The notes under the pieces: generated by a model
Database searches by the model: none
Told to the model about the DNA's origin: nothing
Seen by the model: the letters and a program-made list of their open reading frames with translations, nothing else
Origin: Spirochaetaceae bacterium
GTDB taxonomy: Bacteria > Spirochaetota > Spirochaetia > SZUA-6 > Bin103
Assembly (NCBI GenBank): GCA_026710565.1
Contig: JAPOQV010000172.1
Span: 1 to 6,144, forward strand
Direction: 5' to 3'
DNA: 6,144 bases
Shown here: in pieces, positions 1 through 4,823 of the stretch
How the letters are laid out: every line of letters starts with the position of its first letter
How positions within the stretch are numbered: the stretch's first letter is position 1
Position numbers and translations under genes: made by a program

Positions 1-89
1 AAGAAGCGACCGACCTGCCGGTAGGCGTTGGAATGGGCACGGCCCATGAAGCCGTAGCCGACGATCGCGACGTTCAGCGGCTCAGGCAT
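1..89 (-). CDS. Gfo/Idh/MocA family oxidoreductase, N-terminal fragment (runs off the window)
   Basis: Only the first 29 codons are inside the window. They read [20 protein letters not shown] and onward to VGRF. This is the first beta strand and the glycine-rich turn (GYGFMG, residues 11-16) of a Rossmann fold, followed by the conserved A-H-x-x-A-Y segment typical of NAD(P)-dependent Gfo/Idh/MocA sugar or cyclitol dehydrogenases. The ATG at 89-87 is preceded by a GAGG about ten bases upstream, which supports this start. The family oxidises or reduces a hydroxyl of a sugar, inositol or related compound in the cytoplasm. The substrate cannot be inferred, because the C-terminal domain lies outside. 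It is the first of two members of this superfamily in the window. It reads in the same direction as the antitoxin gene upstream, with a 32-base gap, but probably belongs to a different functional unit. Confidence 0.85.
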   Translation of the reverse strand, partial: MPEPLNVAIVGYGFMGRAHSNAYRQVGRF

Positions 90-121
90 CGCCAGCTACC
101 TCGTCTCATCAAGACTGTGAT

Positions 122-454
122 CTACGCAGCCGGAACCACTGAACTCCTCGCGATCACGCGTCCGACCTCCTGAGTCGTCGCGCCGAGGGCAAGGAGCGAC
201 CGCACCAGAAAGTCCATGGACACCGTAGCGTCGGAAGCCTCCATCTTCGCGATCCGAGACTGGCTCGATCTCAATTGCTTCGCGAGTTCTTCCTGCGTAA
301 GCCGCTGCGACAGCCGTCGCTCTTTGATGCCCCGCGCCAAAGCGAGTTTGATCTCTATGAGAGCCGATTCTTCTTCAGTGAGCCCCAGGAACTCCTTTGG
401 AGTTCCGAGGTTCCACCCGGCTCTCTCAAGCCTCGCGGTCCTGGCTTCGTTCAT
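122..454 (-). CDS. XRE-family antitoxin (HigA-like helix-turn-helix protein)
   Basis: This is a small cytoplasmic DNA-binding protein of 110 residues from the ATG at 454. A Cro/C1-type helix-turn-helix lies at about residues 52-75: LTQEELAKQL, then SSQSRIAKMEASD, the usual Q-S-x-I-x-x-x-E recognition-helix pattern. The N-terminal part (RAGWNLGTPKEFLGLTEEE) matches antitoxins paired with phage Gp49/HigB-type toxins. Such antitoxins neutralise the toxin and repress their own promoter. The chosen ATG has a good GAGGTGA Shine-Dalgarno five bases upstream. A GTG at 463-461, overlapping the toxin stop, is an alternative that adds three residues. The gene follows the toxin gene directly, so the order is toxin then antitoxin, as in higBA. 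The toxin partner is frameshifted, so this antitoxin appears to be left alone. Base composition is lower in G+C than in the metabolic genes to the right. The family call is firm; its target operator is inferred. Confidence 0.88.
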   Translation of the reverse strand: MNEARTARLERAGWNLGTPKEFLGLTEEESALIEIKLALARGIKERRLSQRLTQEELAKQLRSSQSRIAKMEASDATVSMDFLVRSLLALGATTQEVGRVIARSSVVPAA

Positions 455-459
455 CAGCT

Positions 460-466
460 TCACCTC
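460..466 (-). promoter_or_regulatory. Shine-Dalgarno that decides the antitoxin start
   Basis: GAGGTGA on the minus strand lies five bases before the ATG at 454-452 and overlaps the toxin stop codon (TGA, 462-460). It favours that ATG over the GTG at 463-461. It also implies translational coupling of toxin and antitoxin in the intact ancestor. Confidence 0.6.
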
Positions 467-794
467 ACTGCGTCATACGTCCGCAGACGTGCCTTGCATG
501 TCTCGATGACATTCTTCGGCGTCCTTCCGGTCTTCTTGGCGAACACGTCGACGATTACGATGGCGTCTGGATCGATGCGGTACATGAGCCTCCAATTCTG
601 ATCCTCGTCGCGAATCCGCAGCTCATGGCAGCGGGCCCTACCGACGGCATCGGACGAGAGTGGGGAAGCCCGATGTTCTCTCCGATTTGAAGCCGTCGCA
701 GCAGCGTTCCCGCTTCGATCCTCGCTGCCCTTGAGAACGGCGGGGTCTTGATCTCTCCGGCACGCCATGCGAGCGGCTTCCCCTTGCCCTCCAT
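460..794 (-). pseudogene. Frameshifted HigB / phage Gp49-like toxin (RelE-superfamily mRNA interferase)
   Basis: Two adjacent frames together spell one complete toxin. From the ATG at 794-792 the protein reads MEGKGKPLAWRAGEIKTPPF and on to SRPMPSVGP (codon 54, ending at 633). The remainder, starting CHELRIRDED at 630, lies in another frame. It continues through WRLMYRIDPDAIVIVDVFAKKT to RLRTYDAVR and stops at 460-462. The span is 335 bases, one short of 112 codons, so a single base is missing between 635 and 631, probably one C of a GGGCCCC run as read on the minus strand. Restoring it gives CCC-CGC-TGC and a 111-residue protein of normal family size. As written, translation leaves the family at codon 55 and ends at 555 after 79 residues. 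It loses the C-terminal half, which carries most of the RelE-like sheet and the basic active-site residues. Intact relatives cleave mRNA on ribosomes. The break could be real decay or a base-call error in a short homopolymer. Confidence 0.85.
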
Positions 795-801
795 CCTCTG
801 G

Positions 802-830
802 GATATATGTCATATTGGACATATCATCAA
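802..830 (-). promoter_or_regulatory. Candidate promoter of the toxin-antitoxin pair
   Basis: On the minus strand a TTGATG hexamer (830-825) and a TATATC hexamer (807-802) are separated by exactly 17 bases. Both match the sigma70-type consensus only moderately. The predicted start of transcription would fall at or within a base or two of the toxin ATG at 794, which would make the message nearly leaderless. The 7+6+7 inverted repeat lies over the spacer and the -10 element, where an autorepressor would be expected to bind. This is a pattern match only. Confidence 0.35.
805..824. promoter_or_regulatory. Inverted repeat, probable antitoxin operator
   Basis: A perfect 7-bp inverted repeat with a 6-bp centre, ATATGTC-N6-GACATAT, lies in the 50-bp gap between two divergent genes: the toxin (start 794, minus) and the DUF4926-like gene (start 845, plus). 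XRE-type antitoxins commonly bind such palindromes and repress their own operon. The position suits control of both directions. The repeat is seen directly; its role as an operator is inferred. Confidence 0.6.
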
Positions 831-831
831 C

Positions 832-836
832 AGGAG
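832..836 (+). promoter_or_regulatory. Shine-Dalgarno that fixes a GTG start
   Basis: AGGAG lies eight bases before the GTG at 845-847. The upstream ATG at 767 in the same frame is inside the antisense toxin gene and has no such signal. The site therefore places the true start at 845. Confidence 0.65.
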
Positions 837-844
837 ACAAACGC

Positions 845-1081
845 GTGATCAAGGAACACGACTGCGTTGTTCTTACTCAGGACATCCCGGACGAGGGACT
901 GGAGTCAGGAGACATCGGTACCGCCATTCACGCCCATCGTGACAGAGCGGCCTATGAGGTCGAGTTCGTGACGCTCACCGGTGCAACCATCACCGTAGCG
1001 ACGGTGCTGCCCTCTCAGCTTCGCCCCGTAAGCAAGAGGGACCTCGACCGTGTCCGCGAATTGGCGCCTCATCAGCCTTAG
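845..1081 (+). CDS. DUF4926-like small protein
   Basis: The predicted 78-residue soluble protein begins (V/M)IKEHDCVVLTQDIPDEGLES. It continues with GDIGTAIHAH, YEVEFVTLTGATITVAT and LPSQLRPV. This order (K-E-x-D-x-V-V-L-T, then G-D-x-G-T, then Y-E-V-E-F, then a terminal R-P-V) is the signature I associate with DUF4926, a small beta-rich family of unknown function. It often sits among toxin-antitoxin and phage-type accessory genes. There is no signal peptide, membrane segment or catalytic motif. The GTG start is chosen on its Shine-Dalgarno (832-836) and on the usual N-terminus of the family. The gene diverges from the broken toxin gene across a shared palindrome, and shares the lower G+C of that segment. 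It has no same-strand partner, since the next gene (M55 peptidase) converges on it with a 56-bp gap. A KOW/SH3-like barrel is possible from the pattern but not shown. Confidence 0.75.
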   Translation: MIKEHDCVVLTQDIPDEGLESGDIGTAIHAHRDRAAYEVEFVTLTGATITVATVLPSQLRPVSKRDLDRVRELAPHQP

Positions 1082-1137
1082 GGCCTCCTCCCGGCTGAGC
1101 GCCTCCTCGACGAAGGCTCCGACGCCCGTCCGACTGT

Positions 1138-1998
1138 TCACTCCGGCGCGGCCGGCCGCGCGGTGGCCCAACAGCGCGGCAGCAGGGCGTCGATGGAGTC
1201 GATCGTCGCCGAGAAGGTGACGTCGTCGATCCGCAGACTCGGTGGGACCGCCTGCGCGTCGGCGACCTCGCGGCTGACGAGCTCCAGGGAGGCCGTCCAC
1301 GGCGGATCTATCATGAACGGCCGCACCGGCGGCGGCTCCGCGACCACCTCGGCCACGGTCCTGCGGATCATGCGGCGCGCCTCCTCCGGCGCCATCGTGA
1401 TCGACGACTCGTGCGCTACGTCCTCTTTCACCGCCAGCGTACGAAGCTCCGGGCTCAACAGGGCCCTCGCCTCGTCGCAGGCGAGCCGTCCGCCGGTGAC
1501 CAGCCACACCGGCACGCCGTAACTGCCGGCGATCAGGGCCATCATGCCGATCTCGCCCAGGGTGATGCCGTTCACGCTGAAGCGCTTCCAGGTCCCGGGG
1601 CTCATCGTGTGGGCGAGCAGGCCGTTCGGGGTGCCCGCCATGGAGTGGTAGCCCAGAAGGATCACGCCATCGAAGGTCCCGTCCAGGCCGTCAAGCGGAT
1701 TCGGGCGCTTGCGGCCCATGACGTAGCGCCCCCCTGCCGGCAGCCGCTCGGCGATGAAGTTGTCGCCGCTGCGGTGGCCGTCCAGCACCACCACATCGCC
1801 GGCGCCACCGTCGCGGGCGCCCAGGACCAGGGCCGCGACTTCGTCGGAGAGCAGCCGGCGCGACCGCTCGTAGTCCACGGCGCTGCCGTCGGGCGCGGGC
1901 CGGCACTCGTGCCAGCCGTTGATGCCCGCCACCCCCTCCATGTCGGTGATGACGTAGACCTTCTTCCCGCCATTCTCCACTATGCGACCGTACGTCAT
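1138..1998 (-). CDS. M55-family D-aminopeptidase (DppA-like)
   Basis: The 286-residue length suits peptidase family M55. These zinc enzymes, typified by Bacillus subtilis DppA, release N-terminal D-amino acids from D-amino-acid peptides. The family landmarks appear in order: VYVITDMEGVAG with D19 and E21; the ExxxxLLSDEVAALVLGA helix; VVVLDGH with H75; GVILLGYHSMAGTPNG with H118; LLAHTMSP with H130; and NGITLGEIGMMALIAG with E149. By comparison with DppA, D19, E21, H75, H118 and E149 would be metal ligands and H130 the catalytic histidine, so the active site looks complete. The C-terminal part (VKEDVAHESSITMAPEEARR) also matches. The ATG at 1998 gives a longer N-terminus than usual; a GTG at 1980-1978 is an alternative start. 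Neither has a clear Shine-Dalgarno. There is no signal peptide, so the protein is probably cytoplasmic. It is transcribed divergently from the oxygenase operon, with overlapping start codons. Confidence 0.9.
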   Translation of the reverse strand: MTYGRIVENGGKKVYVITDMEGVAGINGWHECRPAPDGSAVDYERSRRLLSDEVAALVLGARDGGAGDVVVLDGHRSGDNFIAERLPAGGRYVMGRKRPNPLDGLDGTFDGVILLGYHSMAGTPNGLLAHTMSPGTWKRFSVNGITLGEIGMMALIAGSYGVPVWLVTGGRLACDEARALLSPELRTLAVKEDVAHESSITMAPEEARRMIRRTVAEVVAEPPPVRPFMIDPPWTASLELVSREVADAQAVPPSLRIDDVTFSATIDSIDALLPRCWATARPAAPE

Positions 1999-2809
1999 GA
2001 CCGAAGAACAACGCTACCTGTTCGACGCGTTCGGGTACTTCATCGTGCCGGACGCCGTCACCGGCGCGCAGATCGAGGAGCTGCGCTCCACGCTGCGCAT
2101 GCCGTCCGAGCAGTCGGAGCCCGCCGGCCGGGCTTCAGGTCCGCTGCACTGGTCCCAGGCATGGCGAGATCTGCTGGACCTGCCGGCGCTGAGCCCGCTC
2201 CTGGAGGAGCTGATCGGCAACCACGATCGCCCCGTCGACGGCGATGAATCGCTGCCGACCTTCCGCATCGACCACGTCAACGTCCACACCCACGTGCGGC
2301 AGGGCTTCCCCGGCGGTATCCTGCACGGCGGCTGGAAGGCCACGGGCGGCGCCCAATTCTTCCGCTACCACGACGGCCGCTTCTTCAACGGCCTGGTCGC
2401 CGTCGTCTTCGAGCTCCACGACACGAACGTGAACGGCGGCGGCTTCTGCTGCATCCCCGGCACTCACAAGGCCAACCTGCCTCTCCCCGAGCAGTGGCGG
2501 GACCTGAGCCGGGGCATCCACCCCAGCGTGCAGCGGGTGCCGGCGCGGCCGGGGGACGCGATCGTCTTCACCGAGGCGCTGACCCACGGCACGCTGCCGT
2601 GGACGGCCGACGCCGAACGCCGGACCCTGTTCTACAAGTTCTCCCCGCACGGCACCTCGTGGGGCGGCGCCTACTTCGATCCCGGCGACTTCCGCGACTA
2701 CCCGGACATGGACGACCGCAAGATGGCGATCCTGGAGCCGCCGAACGCGCGCTACGCCACCCGCCCGACGCGCCCCGAGCCGCTGGCCCGGAACGGCGAC
2801 CGCTCATGA
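1997..2809 (+). CDS. PhyH-superfamily Fe(II)/2-oxoglutarate oxygenase-like protein with HxG in place of HxD
   Basis: The protein is 270 residues from the ATG at 1997, beginning MTEEQRYLFDAFGYFIVPDA, a typical phytanoyl-CoA dioxygenase family N-terminus. The ATG at 1982 adds MRPYV and is less family-like. Neither start has a clear Shine-Dalgarno. The core has LHGGW (H110), then RYHDGRFFNGL, VVFELHDTNVN, GGFCCIPGTHK, PARPGDAIVFTEALTHGTLPW (H197) and RRTLFYKFSPH (R208). H110 and H197 are 87 residues apart and R208 follows H197 by 11. That equals the spacing I recall for human PHYH (H175, H264, R275). At the place of the PHYH iron ligand D177 this protein has G112. It thus keeps two histidines and the 2-oxoglutarate arginine but lacks the usual carboxylate. 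It may be a hydroxylase with a substitute ligand, a halogenase-like enzyme or a non-classical homologue. It is the first gene of an operon; the next starts 35 bases on. Confidence 0.85.
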   Translation: MTEEQRYLFDAFGYFIVPDAVTGAQIEELRSTLRMPSEQSEPAGRASGPLHWSQAWRDLLDLPALSPLLEELIGNHDRPVDGDESLPTFRIDHVNVHTHVRQGFPGGILHGGWKATGGAQFFRYHDGRFFNGLVAVVFELHDTNVNGGGFCCIPGTHKANLPLPEQWRDLSRGIHPSVQRVPARPGDAIVFTEALTHGTLPWTADAERRTLFYKFSPHGTSWGGAYFDPGDFRDYPDMDDRKMAILEPPNARYATRPTRPEPLARNGDRS

Positions 2810-2832
2810 GCGGCCGCCTCGCCTGAATTCGC

Positions 2833-2837
2833 GGGAG
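2833..2837 (+). promoter_or_regulatory. Shine-Dalgarno of the LigC-like dehydrogenase
   Basis: GGGAG lies seven bases before the ATG at 2845. It supports that start and independent translation initiation within the operon. Confidence 0.5.
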
Positions 2838-2844
2838 CCCCTCG

Positions 2845-3837
2845 ATGAACCTCTGCATGATCGGCCACGGGATGATGGGCGTGTGGCACTCGGAAGCGCT
2901 GGCCGTGGAGTCCCGGTACTTCCTGGTGGGCCGCCGGCCGGAGCCGACGGCCGAGTTCGCGGCGCGCTACGGCTACCGGCGCTGGACCGTGGACCTGGAC
3001 GAGGCGCTGGCCGACCCCGCCGTGGACGCCGTCATCGTCGGCAACCCGAGCGAGCTGCACGCGCCCACGGCGCTGCGCTGCCTGGCGCACGGCAAGCCGA
3101 CCCTGGTGGAGATCCCGATCGCGATGAGCTACCCGGAGTCCGAGCGCGTGGTGCTGGAAGCCGAGCGCCGCGGGCTCCCGCTCGGCGTCGTCCACCCGAT
3201 GCGCTTCCGCAGGGATCGGGCGGAGCTGCGCGAGAGGCTGGCCGGCGGCAGGGGGCACATCCGCCACTTCCACGGCCGCTTCTTCATCCATCGCCTGAAG
3301 AACATCGGCGCGACCGGCTACCATCGGAGCTGGATCGACAACCTGCTGTGGCACCACACCACCCACCTGCTCGACCTGGGGCTGTGGATGCTGGCGGTCG
3401 AGGGCTCGCCGGTGCGGTCGGTGCAGAGCTTCATGCCGGCGCCGGATCCGGGCACGCGCATCCCGATGGAGGTCGTCCTGCTGGTGGAGACCGAGGCCGA
3501 CCAGAGCCTGCTCTGCTCCGGCTCCTACTACTCGCGCGAACGGCTGTACGACACGATGATCGTCACCGACCGCGACTCCTACCGCCTGCAGATCCTGGAG
3601 AACACCCTGACCACGGGCGACGGCACGCGGCGCATCGAGACCGAGCAGGAGAACTGCTCCCGCTGCACGGTCGACTTCGTGAACGCACTGACCGAGGGAC
3701 GCCCCCCCGCAGTGCCGGGCCGTTCGGTGCTGCCCACCATGCGCATCCTGCAGGACGTGCAGGACCGCTGGGACGCCGCGCACGGCCGCCGGTCGCTGCC
3801 GGGCCGGCCGCTGGACCCGGACGCGGAGGCGGGGTAA
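2845..3837 (+). CDS. Gfo/Idh/MocA dehydrogenase, LigC-like (hemiacetal-oxidising type)
   Basis: This is a 330-residue cytoplasmic NAD(P)-dependent dehydrogenase. The N-terminal Rossmann domain (about 1-118) shows GHGMMG at 7-12, LVGRRPEPTAEFAARYG at 27-43, and VIVGNPSELHAPTAL. The C-terminal substrate domain (about 119-330) shows FFIHRLKNIGATGYHRSW at 146-163 and NLLWHHTTHLLDLGLW at 166-181. The usual family motif E-K-P is E89-I90-P91 here. From memory, LigC, the 4-carboxy-2-hydroxymuconate-6-semialdehyde dehydrogenase of protocatechuate 4,5-cleavage, has the same VEIP, VGRR-EPT and RSW-D-LLWHH signatures. LigC oxidises the cyclic hemiacetal of its substrate to a pyrone lactone. I infer the same chemistry class, not the same substrate. 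No aromatic-pathway genes flank it. The start has a GGGAG seven bases upstream. The stop overlaps the start of the downstream amidohydrolase (TAATG), so the two are translationally coupled. Confidence 0.88.
   Translation: MNLCMIGHGMMGVWHSEALAVESRYFLVGRRPEPTAEFAARYGYRRWTVDLDEALADPAVDAVIVGNPSELHAPTALRCLAHGKPTLVEIPIAMSYPESERVVLEAERRGLPLGVVHPMRFRRDRAELRERLAGGRGHIRHFHGRFFIHRLKNIGATGYHRSWIDNLLWHHTTHLLDLGLWMLAVEGSPVRSVQSFMPAPDPGTRIPMEVVLLVETEADQSLLCSGSYYSRERLYDTMIVTDRDSYRLQILENTLTTGDGTRRIETEQENCSRCTVDFVNALTEGRPPAVPGRSVLPTMRILQDVQDRWDAAHGRRSLPGRPLDPDAEAG
3825..3829 (+). promoter_or_regulatory. Shine-Dalgarno of the amidohydrolase, inside the dehydrogenase gene
   Basis: GGAGG lies seven bases before the ATG at 3837, within the last codons of the dehydrogenase. 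Together with the TAATG overlap it shows the amidohydrolase start and supports coupled translation. Confidence 0.65.
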
Positions 3838-4817
3838 TGGCCACCGTCCTCGATCCCGATCGTCCGATCGTCGATCCGCACCACCACCTGTGGAGCGGCG
3901 ACGGTCGTGGCCCGTACCTGCTGGAGGACCTGTACGCCGACGTGCGCTGCGGCCACAACGTGGTGCAGACGATGTTCGTCGAGTGCCGGACTCATTACCG
4001 CCGGGGCGGGCCCGAGCACCTGCGGCCGGTCGGCCAGACCGAGTGGGTGGCGGGCATGGCGCGCACGTCCGCGGACGGCCCCGGACCCGAGATCGCCGGC
4101 ATCGTCGCCTTCGCGGACCTGTCGCTGGGGCCCCGGCTGGAGGAGGCGCTGGACGCGCATGCCGAGGCGGCCGGCGGCCGCCTGCGCGGGTTCCGCTACT
4201 CGCTGGCGCACGGGACGCACCGCACGGGGACGGAGAACGCGCCGGGGCCGGCCCCCGCCGGACTGGCCGCGGAGGAGCCGTTCCGCGACGGCGTACGGCT
4301 GCTCGGCCGGCGCGGGCTGACCTACGAGAGCTGGCACTTCCACTACCAGATGGAGGAGTTCATCGCGCTGGCGCGCAGCGCCCCGGACACGCGGATCATC
4401 CTCGACCACTTCGGCACGCCGCTCGGCGTGGGACCGTGGCGCGGCCGGCGCGCGGAGGTCTTCGCGGGGGGGAAGGCGAGCATGGCCGACGCGGCGTCCT
4501 GCCCGAACATGGCCGCCAAGCTGGGCGGCATGGCCATGTTCGACAACGGCTTCGGCTGGGACGAGCGGGACGAGCCGGTCACCGCTGAGGAGTTCGCGGC
4601 GGCGCAGCGCGACTACTACCTGCACGCCATCGACTGCTTCGGCCCCGAGCGCTGCATGTTCGAGAGCAACTTCCCGGTGGAGAAGGCGTCGGTCTCCTAC
4701 CGCGTGCTCTACGACGCCTTCAAGCTGATGACCGCCGACTTTTCGGAAGCCGACAAGGACGCCCTGTTCAGCGGCACCGCGCGCCGGGTCTACCGCCTGC
4801 CGCCAGTTCGGCCGTAA
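3837..4817 (+). CDS. COG3618-type amidohydrolase (probable lactonase)
   Basis: This is a 326-residue TIM-barrel hydrolase of the amidohydrolase-2 group. The strand-1 metal or substrate motif is IVDPHHHLW (H15-H17). Others follow in order: LRGFRYS at 116-122, ESWHFHYQMEEF at 164-175 (H167, H169), RIILDHFGTPLG at 186-197 (H191), AAKLGG at 226-231, and CMFESNFPVEK at 273-283. Related enzymes hydrolyse lactones such as L-fuconolactone or 2-pyrone-4,6-dicarboxylate (LigI). The last motif is usually FGSDWP, whose aspartate is catalytic in LigI-like enzymes. Here it is FESNFP, so N278 stands in its place. I recall other COG3618 members with ESNFP, so this probably marks a subfamily. The gene overlaps the LigC-like dehydrogenase by one base, which fits a dehydrogenase making the lactone that this enzyme opens. 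The substrate is unknown. It ends 6 bp from the convergent P-loop gene. Confidence 0.87.
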   Translation: MATVLDPDRPIVDPHHHLWSGDGRGPYLLEDLYADVRCGHNVVQTMFVECRTHYRRGGPEHLRPVGQTEWVAGMARTSADGPGPEIAGIVAFADLSLGPRLEEALDAHAEAAGGRLRGFRYSLAHGTHRTGTENAPGPAPAGLAAEEPFRDGVRLLGRRGLTYESWHFHYQMEEFIALARSAPDTRIILDHFGTPLGVGPWRGRRAEVFAGGKASMADAASCPNMAAKLGGMAMFDNGFGWDERDEPVTAEEFAAAQRDYYLHAIDCFGPERCMFESNFPVEKASVSYRVLYDAFKLMTADFSEADKDALFSGTARRVYRLPPVRP

Positions 4818-4823
4818 CGACCG

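Noticed and set aside
625..641. Programmed -1 frameshifting that would rescue the toxin.
   Set aside because: In the zero frame the codons are GTA GGG CCC GCT. Slipping back one base would pair poorly at both sites, and no X-XXY-YYZ heptamer is in register. A plain deletion is simpler.
460..852. A 130-codon open frame on the minus strand with an in-frame start near 852, ending with the toxin C-terminus.
   Set aside because: Its first 70 or so residues are out of frame with the toxin homology and look like no protein. The real N-terminus lies in the other frame from 794, so this is a by-product of the frameshift.
1063..1103. An imperfect hairpin (GGCGC and CAGCC pairing with GGCTG and GCGCC) between two converging genes, considered as a terminator.
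   Set aside because: The stem has an asymmetric 5-versus-1 internal loop and a 15-base loop, with no T-run on either strand. In G+C-rich DNA such pairing is expected by chance.
1411..2247. A 278-codon plus-strand open frame across the M55 gene and the oxygenase start.
   Set aside because: The translation is repetitive Ala/Gly/Arg/His sequence without domain features, and it conflicts with two well-supported genes.
2806..2826. A six-codon ORF (MSGRLA) whose ATGA overlaps the oxygenase stop.
   Set aside because: It is too short to support as a peptide, and the dehydrogenase has its own Shine-Dalgarno further on.
2752..3783. A 343-codon antisense open frame opposite the LigC-like dehydrogenase.
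   Set aside because: High G+C produces long antisense frames. Its translation is His/Arg/Gly/Val-rich low complexity with no family motifs, while the opposite strand has clear domains.
2883..3836. A possible 318-residue N-terminal extension of the amidohydrolase in its own frame.
   Set aside because: The extension is the out-of-frame shadow of the dehydrogenase. A good GGAGG and an ATG at 3837 mark the real start.
3579..4625. A 348-codon antisense open frame opposite the amidohydrolase.
   Set aside because: This is a composition-driven shadow with no recognisable motifs. The sense strand encodes a complete TIM-barrel enzyme.
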